From positions 1 to 43,589 of the forward strand of contig CALEDT010000014.1 of the NCBI GenBank assembly GCA_937949525.1: a stretch of 43,589 nucleotides of DNA. Reading direction: 5' to 3'. The notes beneath the pieces are model-generated. The model searched no databases, had not been told where the DNA came from, and worked only from the letters and a program-made list of their open reading frames with translations. The stretch comes from an uncultured Burkholderiales bacterium. Its GTDB lineage: Bacteria; Pseudomonadota; Gammaproteobacteria; Burkholderiales; Thiobacillaceae. Each line of letters starts with the position of its first letter. The first letter of the stretch is position 1. Shown one piece after another: positions 1 to 9,754 of the stretch. The translations under genes and the position numbers were made by a program.

Positions 1-1
1 C

Positions 2-154
2 GATGCCTTCAGCGTCCATCGCTGGCGCCATTACGGCGAGGTGGTGGCGCGCATCCGCACCTGGACCGACGACCTTCCCGAACCGCTGCGCACCAACCTG
101 TTGCGTGACAACGCCGCGCGGCTGTTTGCCGGGGTTGCCGCCGACCGACGCTGA
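2..154 (+). CDS. C-terminal fragment of a probable amidohydrolase-family metal hydrolase
   Basis: The open frame enters from the left edge and stops at the TGA at 152-154, leaving 50 residues. The visible end, with a motif reading LLRDNAARLF near the terminus, is the kind of last helix found in TIM-barrel amidohydrolases (amidohydrolase 2 family), where an arginine/asparagine-rich N-A-A-R-L-F segment closes the barrel. No metal ligands are in view because the catalytic core lies outside the window. It converges on the DUF502 gene with only 13 bases between the stops. The family call rests only on this tail and could be wrong; the reading frame itself is solid. Confidence 0.5.
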   Translation, partial: DAFSVHRWRHYGEVVARIRTWTDDLPEPLRTNLLRDNAARLFAGVAADRR

Positions 155-167
155 GGCCGCGCGCCGG

Positions 168-761
168 TCAGGAACGTGTGGAAGCGCCGGTGATGCCGGC
201 GGTGAGCACCAGACGCATGGCATCCTCCATGCCGATGTTGAGCGGGCGCACCCGATGTCGCGGCACCAGCACGGCGTAGCCGCCGATCATGTAACTCATC
301 GGCAGGTACACCAGGATGCTGTCGCCGTCGTCCTGCAGGGCCTCGGGCATCTGTTCCGGCAGCGCCTGGGTGACGAAGCCGATCAGGCGCATGCCGGTCT
401 CGCCCAGCGTGACCGCGACGACCTGCTCGAACTCGCGCTTGCGCGTGGGCGAGAAGTAATCCATGAAGTCGCGCATTGCCGAGTACACGGATTTCACCAG
501 CGGCAGGCGATAGAAGATGCGCTCTCCGCGCGTGAACAGGCGCTGCACCGTCAGGGTGTGCATCAGCACGCCGACCGTGAAAGCCGCCAGCAGGGCGGTG
601 ACCACGCCCATGCCGGGGAAGTAGATGCCGCCCGGGATCAGTTCGGCGAGCAGGGTCTCCGCCGAGACCGCCAGCCAGTACAGCAGATACAGGGTGAGGA
701 CCACCGGCAGCATGGTGATCAGGCCGGTGAGGACGTACTTGCCGATGGATTTGAGCAGCAT
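168..761 (-). CDS. DUF502 family inner-membrane protein
   Basis: The 197-residue product begins with MLLKSIGKYVLTGL and has two hydrophobic spans within about the first 75 residues: the first includes TMLPVVLTLYLLYWL and the second the stretch around GMGVVTALLAAFTVGVL. It continues with a charged region including a YSAMRDFMDYFS-like segment and a soluble beta-rich C-terminus. This matches the DUF502 family in length and architecture. The function of the family is not established in bacteria; homologues are membrane proteins of unknown role. The ATG at 761 was chosen because the family starts directly at this amphipathic helix; a longer start at 803 would add 14 proline-rich residues. It is the last gene of a co-directional minus-strand series from phoD downward, 87 bases after pcm. 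Confidence 0.8.
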   Translation of the reverse strand: MLLKSIGKYVLTGLITMLPVVLTLYLLYWLAVSAETLLAELIPGGIYFPGMGVVTALLAAFTVGVLMHTLTVQRLFTRGERIFYRLPLVKSVYSAMRDFMDYFSPTRKREFEQVVAVTLGETGMRLIGFVTQALPEQMPEALQDDGDSILVYLPMSYMIGGYAVLVPRHRVRPLNIGMEDAMRLVLTAGITGASTRS

Positions 762-848
762 GGATGTGTAAACCGGAGGGGGCGCCGGCGATGCCGCCGG
801 CATGACATGGATTGAACCACGAACGGCGGCGTTCGACGCCGCGCCTGC

Positions 849-1514
849 TCACTCGGCTGTGTCGCCTGCGCCGGTCAGCGGCACGAACACCACATCCAGC
901 ACATCGCGCCGGTTGAAGCCCCCATCCGCGCGTTTCTCCAGCAGTGTCAACGTCTGCGACCAGCCGGGCTGACCGATCGGTGCGACCAGGCGGCCGCCCG
1001 GTTTGAGCTGCGCCAGCAGCGCCGGCGGCACCTGCGGCGTCGCCGCCGCGATCAGGATGCCGTCATAAGGCGCGTGTTGCACCAGGCCGGCATGGCCGTC
1101 TGCCACGTGCACTTCCACGTTGTCGTAGCCCAGTGCATGCAGGCGCGCCTGGGCGGCGCGCGCCAGCTCCGGCACGATCTCCAGGCCGTAAACGCGCTGC
1201 ACCAGGCGCGCCAGGATGGCGGCCTGATACCCCGAGCCGGTGCCGACCTCCAGCACCCGATGGTCCGGACGCGTCGCCAGCAGGTCGGTCATCAGCGCGA
1301 CGATGAAAGGCTGCGAAATGGTCTGGCCGTGGCCGATGGGCAGCGGTCCGTTCTCGTAGGCCCGATGGCGCAACTGCGCGGGGACGAAGTGCGCGCGCGG
1401 TACCTGCGCCATTGCTGCCAGGACCCGCGCGTCGATGTGATCGCGGCCGGTATAAGGCGCGGTGATCTCCGCTTCCAGGCGGATGTCCTGCAGCATCTGT
1501 TCGAGCGTGTCCAT
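849..1514 (-). CDS. pcm: Protein-L-isoaspartate O-methyltransferase, copy 1
   Basis: The 221-residue protein uses S-adenosylmethionine to methylate L-isoaspartyl residues in damaged proteins, starting their repair. It shows the family signature LPIGHGQTISQPFIVALM, the SAM-binding motif VLEVGTGSGYQAA, and the late motif [12 protein letters not shown], followed by a C-terminal VFVPLTG segment. The ATG at 1514 (MDTLEQML) fits the family start; an upstream ATG at 1544 would add ten atypical residues. A second Pcm paralogue lies at 29542-30198 in the canonical surE-nlpD-rpoS neighbourhood, so this copy, downstream of glgP by 72 bases, is the out-of-context one. Its GTGSGYQ motif is the more conventional of the two copies. 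It may have different substrates or expression from the rpoS-linked copy. Confidence 0.88.
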   Translation of the reverse strand: MDTLEQMLQDIRLEAEITAPYTGRDHIDARVLAAMAQVPRAHFVPAQLRHRAYENGPLPIGHGQTISQPFIVALMTDLLATRPDHRVLEVGTGSGYQAAILARLVQRVYGLEIVPELARAAQARLHALGYDNVEVHVADGHAGLVQHAPYDGILIAAATPQVPPALLAQLKPGGRLVAPIGQPGWSQTLTLLEKRADGGFNRRDVLDVVFVPLTGAGDTAE

Positions 1515-1586
1515 GAGCGTGACCGTGTCACACAAGCGATGCACCGCATTATGTAGCGTCGAGCGCCTATGCCGTCATGCCGCCGA

Positions 1587-4064
1587 TCAATCCACGCTGA
1601 CCGGGCCGGTTTTCCAGATGTCGCGGCAGTATTCGCGGATGGCGCGATCGGACGAGAACCGGCCGATACGCGCGACATTGAGGATGGACATGCGTTGCCA
1701 GCCTTCGCCATCGCGGAACTGCGTGTCGACCATGGCATCGGCGGTCAGATAGGCGCGGAAATCGGCGCATACCAGATACGGATCCTGCCCGCGCAGGTTG
1801 TCCAGCAGTGGCCGGAACAGCTCGCCGTCGCCGTGCGAGAACAGCCCGGATGCGATCAGATCCAGCGCGCCGCGCAGTTCCTCGTCGCGTTCGATATAGT
1901 CACCCGGGCGATAGCCGCGCGCCATCCGATCCGCGACTTCACCGACCTGTAACCCGAACAGGAAGAAGTTGTCCGCCCCCACCGCTTCACGGATTTCCAC
2001 GTTGGCGCCGTCCAGCGTGCCCAGGGTCAGCGCGCCGTTCATGGAGAACTTCATGTTGCCGGTGCCGGACGCCTCCTTGCCGGCGAGCGATATCTGCTCG
2101 GACACGTCCGCGGCCGGGTACAGCCACTGACCCGTCCGGACGTTCATGTCCGGCACGAACACCACGCGCAGCCGGGTGTTGGTGAGCGGGTCGCGGTTGA
2201 CCACGTCGGCCACCGCGTGGATCAGCTTGATGATCAGCTTGGCCATGTGGTAGCCCGGCGCCGCCTTGCCGGCGAACACGAACACGCGTGGCGCCAGGTC
2301 CAGGTGCGGCTGCTGTTTCAGGCGCTGGTACAGGCTGATGATGCGCAGTACGTTGAGGTGTTGGCGCTTGTACTCGTGGATGCGCTTGGCCTGGATGTCG
2401 AACAGGGCGTCGGGGTCGACGGCGACGTCGCAGTCGCGCCGGATGCGTTCGGCCAGGCGCGTCTTGGCGGCGCGTTTGACCGCGCGCCAGCGGGCGCGGA
2501 AACCCGCATCGTCGGCATGAGGCTCCAGGCCACGCAGCGCCTCCAAGTCGCGCAGCCAGTGATGGTCGATGGTTTCCTGCAGTAACGCCGCCAGCGCCGG
2601 ATTGGCCAGTGCGATGAAGCGACGCGGCGTGACGCCGTTGGTCTTGTTGCTGAACTTGTCCGGCCATAGCGCGTGGAAATCGCTCAATACGGTGGACTTC
2701 AGCAGCTCGGTGTGCAGCGCGGCGACGCCGTTGATCGCCATGCTGCCGACGCAGGCCAGATGCGCCATGCGCACGTGGCGTTCGCCGTGCTCGTCGATCA
2801 GCGACATCCGGGCGATGCGCGCGTGATCGCCGAGAAAACGGATGCGCACTTCGTCGAGGAAATCGCTATTGATCGCGTAGATGATTTCCAGATGGCGGGG
2901 CAGGATCGAGCGGAACAGTTCCAGCGGCCAGGTCTCGAGCGCTTCCGGCAGCAGGGTATGGTTGGTGTAGGCGAAGCTGGCGCGCGTCAGTTCCCAGGCG
3001 CGCGCCCATGGCAGATCGTGTTCGTCCACCAGCAGGCGCATGAACTCGGGGATGGCGAGCGCCGGATGGGTGTCGTTCAACTGCACCACGAACTTTTCCG
3101 GGAAACGGGTCACGTCGCCGGTGTCGCGCAGCACGATGCGCAGCATGTCCTGCAGCGAGCAGCAGACGAAGAAGTACTGCTGCTTCAGGCGCAGCGCCTT
3201 GCCGGCGACCTGCTCGTCGTTGGGGTACAGCACCTTGGTCAGATTTTCCGCCGCCACCATCTGGTTGACCGCGCCGTAGTAGTCGCCCTGGTTGAACGCG
3301 CGCAGGTCGAAAGCCTCGCGCGCCTCGGCCTTCCACAGGCGAAGCAGGTTCACGTTGTTGACGCCGTAGCCCAGGATCGGCGTGTCGTAGGCCAAGCCGT
3401 AAATGGTGGTGTCCGGCGCCCAGTGCACGCGTTCGCGTCCGTGCTCGTCGACATGACGTTCGGTGTGTCCGCCCAGATGCACCGGAAAGCGGCGTTGCAG
3501 ATTGGGCAGCTCCCAGGGGTTGCCGTTGCGCAGCCAGGCGTCGGCGACTTCCACCTGCCAACCGTCGCGGATCACCTGGTCGAAGATGCCGTACTCATAG
3601 CGGATGCCGTAGCCGATGGCGGGGATTTCCAGGGTGGCCAGCGAATCCATGTAGCAGGCGGCCAGGCGGCCCAGGCCGCCGTTGCCCAGGCCGGGCTCCG
3701 GTTCGGTCTCCAGGATGGCATCCAGGTCCAGGCCGAGTTGGCGCAGCGCATCGCGCACATATTCGGTCAGGCCCAGGTTCAGCAGGTTGTTGGCCAGGTG
3801 CGGGCCGAGCAGGAATTCCGCGGACAGATAGGCCACGGTGCGCGCGCGCTGGCGCTTGAAGTTCTGGCCGCTGGTGATGAAACGGTCGAGCAGACGATCG
3901 CGCACGGTGTAGGCCAGCGCGGTGTAGTGGTCGAGCGGCGTGGCCTTGTCGAAGTGACGCCCGGCGACATAGAACAGGTTGTCGGTGAACGCCTGGATCA
4001 GTGCCTCGCGCGAGCGCCCGGTACGGGTGTGCAGCGCGCGCTCGGCGGCGTTGGCGGTACGCAT
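1587..4064 (-). CDS. glgP: Glycogen/alpha-glucan phosphorylase
   Basis: Phosphorolysis of alpha-1,4-glucans to glucose 1-phosphate in the cytoplasm. The 825-residue length is typical for GT35 phosphorylases. The protein shows the family landmarks in order: GNGGLGRLAACYMDS near residue 120, a QLNDTHPALAIPEFMRL segment, NGVTPRRFI, the KRIHEYKRQHLN motif, and the pyridoxal phosphate site EASGTGNMKFSMNGA, where the lysine of GNMKF binds the cofactor. The ATG at 4064 was chosen because it has a GGAGG Shine-Dalgarno five bases upstream and lies 19 bases after the xfp stop; an upstream ATG at 4106 would overlap xfp. Lying behind ackA and xfp on the same strand, it probably feeds sugar phosphates into the phosphoketolase route. 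No other glycogen gene is in the window. Confidence 0.95.
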   Translation of the reverse strand: MRTANAAERALHTRTGRSREALIQAFTDNLFYVAGRHFDKATPLDHYTALAYTVRDRLLDRFITSGQNFKRQRARTVAYLSAEFLLGPHLANNLLNLGLTEYVRDALRQLGLDLDAILETEPEPGLGNGGLGRLAACYMDSLATLEIPAIGYGIRYEYGIFDQVIRDGWQVEVADAWLRNGNPWELPNLQRRFPVHLGGHTERHVDEHGRERVHWAPDTTIYGLAYDTPILGYGVNNVNLLRLWKAEAREAFDLRAFNQGDYYGAVNQMVAAENLTKVLYPNDEQVAGKALRLKQQYFFVCCSLQDMLRIVLRDTGDVTRFPEKFVVQLNDTHPALAIPEFMRLLVDEHDLPWARAWELTRASFAYTNHTLLPEALETWPLELFRSILPRHLEIIYAINSDFLDEVRIRFLGDHARIARMSLIDEHGERHVRMAHLACVGSMAINGVAALHTELLKSTVLSDFHALWPDKFSNKTNGVTPRRFIALANPALAALLQETIDHHWLRDLEALRGLEPHADDAGFRARWRAVKRAAKTRLAERIRRDCDVAVDPDALFDIQAKRIHEYKRQHLNVLRIISLYQRLKQQPHLDLAPRVFVFAGKAAPGYHMAKLIIKLIHAVADVVNRDPLTNTRLRVVFVPDMNVRTGQWLYPAADVSEQISLAGKEASGTGNMKFSMNGALTLGTLDGANVEIREAVGADNFFLFGLQVGEVADRMARGYRPGDYIERDEELRGALDLIASGLFSHGDGELFRPLLDNLRGQDPYLVCADFRAYLTADAMVDTQFRDGEGWQRMSILNVARIGRFSSDRAIREYCRDIWKTGPVSVD

Positions 4065-4083
4065 GCCAGCCTCCGGTGGAGTG

Positions 4084-6465
4084 TCAGTAAGGCCACACCC
4101 ACGCATCCGCCTCCGGCAGATCGACGCCGTGCGTATAGGCGTACTGCCGGCAGGCGATCTGCATGTCGCGCAGCTTTTCCTTCACGTGCGCGCCGGCCAC
4201 GCGCAGGCGCGGGATGCGGTCGATCACGTCGATGGCCAGCGAGTAGCGGTCGATTTCGTTCTGGATGGCCAGCTCCAGCGGCGTGTTGATGCTGCCCTTT
4301 TCCTTGTATCCGCGCACGTGCAGGTTGCCATGGTTGGTGCGGCGGTAGGTGAGGCGGTGGATCAGCCACGGGTAGCCGTGAAAGTTGAAGATGATCGGCC
4401 GGTCCAGCGTGAACAGGCTGTCGAAGTCACGGTCGGACAGGCCGTGCGGGTGCTCGCTCGGCGGCGTCAGTTTGTACAGATCGACGACATTGATGAAACG
4501 GATCTTCAGGTCGGAGAAATGCTCGCGCAGCAGCACGCTGGCCGCCAGCGCCTCCTTGGTCGGGATGTCGCCGCAGCCGGCCAGCACCACGTCCGGTTCC
4601 GCGCCGGCGTCGTTGCTGGCCCAGTCCCAGATGCCGATGCCCTTGGCGCAGTGCTTGATGGCCTGGTCCATGCTCAGGTACTGCAGGTGTTTCTGCTTGT
4701 CGCAGACGATGACGTTGATGTAATCGGTGCTCTTCAGGCAGTGGTCGGCGACGCACAGCAGCGTGTTGACATCGGGTGGCAGGTAGATGCGCGTCACGCT
4801 CGGGCTCTTGTTCACCACCACGTCGAGGAAGCCCGGATCCTGATGGGTGAAGCCGTTGTGGTCCTGCCGCCAGACCGTGGACGTGATCAGCAGGTTGAGC
4901 GACGACACCGGCGCGCGCCACGGGATGTCGCGCGCCATCGCCAGCCATTTGGCGTGCTGGTTGAACATCGAGTCGATCACGTGCACGAAGGCTTCATAGG
5001 TGGAGAAGAAGCCGTGCCGGCCGGTTAGCAGATAGCCTTCCAGCCAGCCCTCCAGCGTGTGTTCCGACAGCATCTCCATGACCCGGCCGTCGGCTGCCAA
5101 CTCGCCGCCGTCCTCGTCCTCCGGCAGCCGCCCGGCCAGCCAGGTCTTCTTGCTCACCTGGTAGATGTCGTCGAGTTTGTTGGAGGTGTTCTCGTCCGGG
5201 CCGAACACGCGGAAATTGTCCGGGTTGCGCGCCATGATGTCGCGCAGCAGCCGGCCCAGCGGCCGCGTGTTCTCCGCGGCGAGCTTGCCGGGGCCGGGCA
5301 GCTCCACGGCATGGGTGCGGAAATCCGGCAGGCGCAGCGCCCGCCGCAGCGTGCCGCCGTTGGCGTGCGGGTTGGCGCTCATGCGTCGGCCGTGGCGCGG
5401 CGCCAGCGCGCGCAGTTCGGGCAGCGGTCGGCCCTGCGGGTCGAACAGTTCCTGCGGCCGGTAAGAGCGTAGCCAATCCTCCAGCGCGCGCAGGGTGTCG
5501 GGGTTGCTGCGCGCGTCGCCCAGCGGCACCTGGTGCGCACGCCAATGGCCTTCGATGCGCCGCCCGGCCACGGCCTTGGGACCGGTCCAGCCCTTGGGCG
5601 AACGCAGCACGATCATCGGCCAGCGCGGCCGTGTTGGTTCACCGCTGGTGCGCGCCGCCGCCTGGATATTGCGGATGTCGAGCACGCAGGCTTCCAGCGC
5701 CGCGGCCATGGCCGCGTGCATGGCCATGGGCTCGTCGCCTTCGACGAAACGCGGCGACCAGCCGTAGCCGCGCAGCAGCGCGTCCAGTTCGTCCTGGTCG
5801 ATGCGGGCGAGCACGGTCGGATTGTTGATCTTGTAGCCGTTCAGATGCAGGATGGGCAGCACCGCGCCGTCGCGGATCGGATTCAGGAACTTGTTGGAGT
5901 GCCAGGACGTGGCGAGCGGACCGGTCTCCGCTTCGCCGTCGCCGACCATCACCGTCACCAGCAGGTCCGGGTTGTCGAACGCCGCGCCGAAGGCGTGGGA
6001 GATGGAATAGCCCAGTTCGCCGCCTTCATGGATGGAACCGGGTGTCTCCGGTGTGCAGTGGCTGCCGATGCCGCCGGGAAACGAGAACTCCTTGAAGAAC
6101 TGGCGCATGCCGTCCTCGTCCGCGCCCTTGTTGGGATAGATCTCGCCGTAGGTGCCTTCCATCCATACCGGTGCCAGCACGCCGGGCGCGCCGTGGCCGG
6201 GCCCGGCCAGGAAGATGGCGTCGAGGTCGTACTTGTTGATCAGCCGGTTCATGTGCACCCAGGCGAACGCCAGACCTGGACTGGAACCCCAGTGGCCGAG
6301 CAGGCGCTGCTTGATGTGCTCGGCGCGCAGGGGTTCGCGCAGCAACGGGTTGTCGCGCAGAAAGATCATGCCGGCGGCCAGGTAGTTGCAGCCGCGCCAG
6401 TAGGCATCGATGGCGTGCAGTTCTTCCAAGGGAACGGGCTGGGCGGTATCGCTGGCTGCATTCAT
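4084..6465 (-). CDS. xfp: Xylulose 5-phosphate/fructose 6-phosphate phosphoketolase
   Basis: Thiamine diphosphate enzyme that splits xylulose 5-phosphate (or fructose 6-phosphate) with phosphate to acetyl phosphate plus glyceraldehyde 3-phosphate (or erythrose 4-phosphate). At 793 residues it has the normal phosphoketolase size. It shows the N-terminal [19 protein letters not shown] block, [17 protein letters not shown], the thiamine-binding [19 protein letters not shown] motif, and the C-terminal half with [18 protein letters not shown]. The ATG at 6465 has a GAGGAG ribosome site eight bases upstream; the open frame extends 17 codons further but without family similarity. It is flanked by ackA upstream (141-base gap) and glgP downstream (19-base gap). 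Sequence alone does not tell whether it prefers xylulose or fructose phosphate. Confidence 0.95.
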   Translation of the reverse strand: MNAASDTAQPVPLEELHAIDAYWRGCNYLAAGMIFLRDNPLLREPLRAEHIKQRLLGHWGSSPGLAFAWVHMNRLINKYDLDAIFLAGPGHGAPGVLAPVWMEGTYGEIYPNKGADEDGMRQFFKEFSFPGGIGSHCTPETPGSIHEGGELGYSISHAFGAAFDNPDLLVTVMVGDGEAETGPLATSWHSNKFLNPIRDGAVLPILHLNGYKINNPTVLARIDQDELDALLRGYGWSPRFVEGDEPMAMHAAMAAALEACVLDIRNIQAAARTSGEPTRPRWPMIVLRSPKGWTGPKAVAGRRIEGHWRAHQVPLGDARSNPDTLRALEDWLRSYRPQELFDPQGRPLPELRALAPRHGRRMSANPHANGGTLRRALRLPDFRTHAVELPGPGKLAAENTRPLGRLLRDIMARNPDNFRVFGPDENTSNKLDDIYQVSKKTWLAGRLPEDEDGGELAADGRVMEMLSEHTLEGWLEGYLLTGRHGFFSTYEAFVHVIDSMFNQHAKWLAMARDIPWRAPVSSLNLLITSTVWRQDHNGFTHQDPGFLDVVVNKSPSVTRIYLPPDVNTLLCVADHCLKSTDYINVIVCDKQKHLQYLSMDQAIKHCAKGIGIWDWASNDAGAEPDVVLAGCGDIPTKEALAASVLLREHFSDLKIRFINVVDLYKLTPPSEHPHGLSDRDFDSLFTLDRPIIFNFHGYPWLIHRLTYRRTNHGNLHVRGYKEKGSINTPLELAIQNEIDRYSLAIDVIDRIPRLRVAGAHVKEKLRDMQIACRQYAYTHGVDLPEADAWVWPY

Positions 6466-6606
6466 GACGCTGCTCCTCGTCGAGGGTGGGGTGATGCCGG
6501 CGTGGTGATGCTCCACCCGCCGGCTGGCCGATGCTTGAGGCTGCCGATACAGCGGATTGATAGGCCGGTTGCGTTACGGTTTGATGATGATGGCCGCGAC
6601 GACGGT

Positions 6607-7800
6607 TCAAGCCAGCGCATGCAGCGTCTGCCCGGCGATCTCCAGTTCCTCGTCGGTACGGATGCGCAGCAGGCGGATGGCATCGGGCGCGGCACCGGCG
6701 TGGAACTCCAGAGGTTCACCGTCATCATGGGCGTTGCGCGCGGCATCCAGGTGGATGCCGAGGTGGTCCAAGTCGCGGCAGATGCGCGCGCGTACCGGCG
6801 CCGCGTTCTCGCCGACGCCGCCGGTGAACACCAGCGCATGCGGCCGGCCGAGGATGGCGATGTACGCGCCCAGATACTTGCGCACACGGTGGCAATACAC
6901 CGCCAGGGCCAGTTCGGCGCGCGCGTCGCCGGCGTCGGCGCGCGCCAGCGCGTTGCGCATGTCCGCCTCGCCGCACAGGCCCTTGAGGCCGCTGTCGTGG
7001 TTCAGCGCGCGTTCGAGCTGGCCGGCATCCAGGCCGGCGACGCGTTGCATGTGTAGCAGCACGCCGGCATCGAGGTCGCCGCCGCGCGTGCCCATCACCA
7101 GACCTTCCAGCGGTGTCATGCCCATGGACGTCTCCACGCAGTGGCCATCGCGGATCGCCGCCATGCTGGCGCCATGGCCCAGGTGCAGGGTGATGAGCCG
7201 GCAGTCGTCGTAGGGCCGTTGCAGATGTTGCGCCGCGCGGCGGGCGACATGGGCGTGGGAGATGCCGTGAAAGCCGTAGCGGCGCACGCCGTATTGCTCC
7301 GCCCATGCCAGCGGCACGGCGTAATGGCACGCCGCCGCGGGCAGATCGTGATGAAAGGCGGTGTCGAACACCGCGACCTGCGTCACCCCGGGGAAGGCGT
7401 CGAGACAGGCCCGGATACCGGCCAGGCCGGCGGGGTTGTGCAGCGGTGCCAGCGCGGTGGCGGCGTGCAGCGCATCGAGCACGGCCTCGTCGATGCGCGC
7501 GGCGGCGCTGAAGCGCGCGCCGCCATGCACGATGCGATGGCCGATCGCCCGCGGCGCTTCCGGCAGCAGACCGGTGACGCGCAATTCGGCGAGGATCGCG
7601 CGCATGCCGGCGGCATGGTCGGGCACCACGCCCAGCGCTTGCGCAGTCGGCTCGGTGCCGGCCGCGTTCACGCGCAGCGTGGTCGCCCCGCCCAGGCGGT
7701 CGAGCACACCGACGAGGCAGGCGCGCAGCAACCCGTCATCGAGCGCGTAGGCTTTGAACTTGATCGACGAGCTGCCGCAGTTGATGACCAGGACATCCAT
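6607..7800 (-). CDS. ackA: Acetate kinase
   Basis: Transfers the phosphoryl group of acetyl phosphate to ADP, giving acetate and ATP. The 397-residue protein begins MDVLVINCGSSSIKF, the ASKHA-fold phosphate-1 motif of acetate kinases, and contains YGFHGISHAHVARRAA, LHLGHGASMAAIRDG and the signature SMGMTPLEGLVMGTRGGDLD, then TGGVGENAAPVR near the C-terminus. The ATG at 7800 matches the family start; three extra upstream codons are not needed. Its neighbour xfp makes acetyl phosphate, so the pair should recover one ATP per cleavage. No phosphotransacetylase gene lies in the window, which suggests that acetyl phosphate is channelled to acetate, or that pta is elsewhere. Confidence 0.95.
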   Translation of the reverse strand: MDVLVINCGSSSIKFKAYALDDGLLRACLVGVLDRLGGATTLRVNAAGTEPTAQALGVVPDHAAGMRAILAELRVTGLLPEAPRAIGHRIVHGGARFSAAARIDEAVLDALHAATALAPLHNPAGLAGIRACLDAFPGVTQVAVFDTAFHHDLPAAACHYAVPLAWAEQYGVRRYGFHGISHAHVARRAAQHLQRPYDDCRLITLHLGHGASMAAIRDGHCVETSMGMTPLEGLVMGTRGGDLDAGVLLHMQRVAGLDAGQLERALNHDSGLKGLCGEADMRNALARADAGDARAELALAVYCHRVRKYLGAYIAILGRPHALVFTGGVGENAAPVRARICRDLDHLGIHLDAARNAHDDGEPLEFHAGAAPDAIRLLRIRTDEELEIAGQTLHALA

Positions 7801-7833
7801 GCTGCGCATGGTAGCGGCTTTCTGCCGCCGTGC

Positions 7834-9618
7834 TCAGATCTCGACCAGGCGGCGGTTGCCGGCACCCGGCAACACGGCGAGCGAACGTTCCAGCGTCGCG
7901 CTGTACTGCGGCGTTTTCACGCTGTCGACGAAATACCAGTCGCCACGCGCGCGTTCGGGCGTGAAGGTGGCCAGCAGGTAGCCGCGCAGCGCGGTGTTGG
8001 CGTACCTGAGCGTCGGGATCAGTTGCATCACGCCGGCGCGCAGCTCGTCCGGCGGCATACCCGGCAGGTACTCCTCCAGGCCGGGCGAGGATACGCTGCT
8101 GCCGGCGAATTCGACGCCGACGGTGTTGCCGTGCCTATCGTGCAGATCGTTGGCCCAGGCATTGTGCGTGTCGCCGGACAGCACCACCAGATTCTTGTCC
8201 AGCGCGCGCACGGTGGCATACACGGCCTCGCGCGCCGCCGGGTAACCGTCCCAGGCGTCCAGGTTGTACGGGATGCTGGGTGCGGCGATGACGGCCTGCA
8301 TGGCCGGGTCGTTGACGATCTGCAACTGCGCCATGGTCATGCCGGCCGCCAGCAGGTTGGCGGGGTCCACCGGCTGACCGGCGGCGGTGAGCTGGGCGGC
8401 GATGGTCTGGTAGGTCAGGAAGGCGGTGGCGATTTCGGTGTATTGCGCGAAGCTGACGCTCGGGTTGGTCGGTTCCGGGGTCAGCAGCGGTGCCGGCAGA
8501 TGCATGCGGCCCATCAGCACCTGTTGGCCCAGCACCTGCCAAGTGGCGTTCGATTGCGCCATCTGGTTCTGCAGCCACTGCATCTGCGCGGCGCCCAGCA
8601 ACTGGCGGTCGGGCGCGCCCAGCGCGACGGTGAAGCCGGCGGCGTCGAACGTGCCGGTGGCCGGATCGATGAAGTCGGCGTAGTCGAGCTGCCGGTCCCG
8701 GCCGATGTGGCGGGTATCCAGCATGTGCAGCGCGACCAGCCCGCCGAAGTCGAACGAGCGGTAGGTGCGCAGCGGATTGCCGGGTTCCGGTTCGCGCACC
8801 GGCAGCCACTCGTACCAAGCGGTGACCGCGGCGGCACGACGCAGCGCGTACTCGCCCTCGCTGACGCCGTGGTGATTCTCGGCGCCGTCCTTGTAAGCGT
8901 CGTTGGCGATTTCGTGATCGTCCCACACGCAGATGAACGGGTGGCGCGCGTGGATCGCTCGCAGGTCGCGGTCGCCCCGGTACTGCGCATAGCGGCGGCG
9001 ATAGTGGTCCAGCGTGATGGTCTCACCGGTGGGATCCGGCACCCGGCCCAGCGCCACGGCGTCGGCGGTAGCGTATTCGCCCATGCCATACTCGTACAGG
9101 TAGTCGCCGACATGGATCACGGCATCGAGATCGTCATGACGCGCGGCTTCGGCATAGACGTGGAAATAACCGGCGGGGTAGTTGGCGCAGGAGAACAGCG
9201 CGAAGCGGACCTGCGCCGTACCGGCTGCCGGCAACGTGCGCGTGCGCCCGGTCTGCGAATGGACGTTGCCGTGGCGGAAGCGGTAGTAATACACCGTGCC
9301 CGGCTGCAAGCCGGTGGCATCGACCTTGACCGTGTAGTCGCGAGCGGCGCCGGTGCTCACGCTGCCGCTGGCGACCGGCACGCGGAAGGCGTCGTCGCGC
9401 GCCACTTCCCAGTCGATCGCCACGCTCTTCTGGCGCGAAGGCGTTACCCTTGTCCACAGGATCACCCGGTCGGCGAGCGGGTCGCCGCTCGCCACGCCGT
9501 GATTGAACGCAACGGTGACGTCGTCGTCGCACCCGGCAAGCCCGGTGGCGATGACGGTGCCGGTGCCGAGCGCGATGCGACTGAGGAACTGACGGCGGTC
9601 GGGATTGGCAGGCTGCAT
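7834..9618 (-). CDS. phoD: PhoD-like alkaline phosphatase/phosphodiesterase, Tat-exported
   Basis: The 594-residue protein begins with a twin-arginine signal (R8-R9 in DRRQFLSRIALGTG) and then runs into L27-A28-G29-C30, a good lipobox, so it may be a Tat-exported lipoprotein. It has a fibronectin-like PhoD N-terminal domain (NHGVASGDPLADRVILWTR) and the metallophosphatase core: FALFSCANYPAGYFHVY, DAVIHVGDYLYEYG, CVWDDHEIANDAYK and VVLSGDTHNAWAN. PhoD enzymes hydrolyse phosphate mono- and diesters in the periplasm using Ca and Fe. The ATG at 9618 has GGAG seven bases upstream. It lies 33 bases before ackA on the same strand. No convincing PHO box was found upstream, so phosphate control is not shown. 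Confidence 0.92.
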   Translation of the reverse strand: MQPANPDRRQFLSRIALGTGTVIATGLAGCDDDVTVAFNHGVASGDPLADRVILWTRVTPSRQKSVAIDWEVARDDAFRVPVASGSVSTGAARDYTVKVDATGLQPGTVYYYRFRHGNVHSQTGRTRTLPAAGTAQVRFALFSCANYPAGYFHVYAEAARHDDLDAVIHVGDYLYEYGMGEYATADAVALGRVPDPTGETITLDHYRRRYAQYRGDRDLRAIHARHPFICVWDDHEIANDAYKDGAENHHGVSEGEYALRRAAAVTAWYEWLPVREPEPGNPLRTYRSFDFGGLVALHMLDTRHIGRDRQLDYADFIDPATGTFDAAGFTVALGAPDRQLLGAAQMQWLQNQMAQSNATWQVLGQQVLMGRMHLPAPLLTPEPTNPSVSFAQYTEIATAFLTYQTIAAQLTAAGQPVDPANLLAAGMTMAQLQIVNDPAMQAVIAAPSIPYNLDAWDGYPAAREAVYATVRALDKNLVVLSGDTHNAWANDLHDRHGNTVGVEFAGSSVSSPGLEEYLPGMPPDELRAGVMQLIPTLRYANTALRGYLLATFTPERARGDWYFVDSVKTPQYSATLERSLAVLPGAGNRRLVEI

Positions 9619-9754
9619 GCGGGTTCTCCGGAGTAAGGTGTGAACCCGTGCAGGGTACGTACGCAATGCGACAGGGACGTTAAGCCATGGACACCGACAG
9701 GGTGTTCTTCAGCACGGACCGCGCGCCTGCCGTGATCGGATCGACCGCGGACGG

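Noticed and set aside
2673-4289. 538-codon plus-strand frame over glgP and the end of xfp
   Set aside because: Antisense to conserved phosphorylase motifs and crosses a gene boundary.
7141-9636. 831-codon open frame on the plus strand over phoD and ackA
   Set aside because: It spans two real genes on the other strand and their junction. The translation has no recognisable domain, only GC-driven composition.
9640-9690. Possible PHO box before phoD
   Set aside because: Only a single CTGTC-like half is present on the minus strand, without the second repeat at 11-base spacing.
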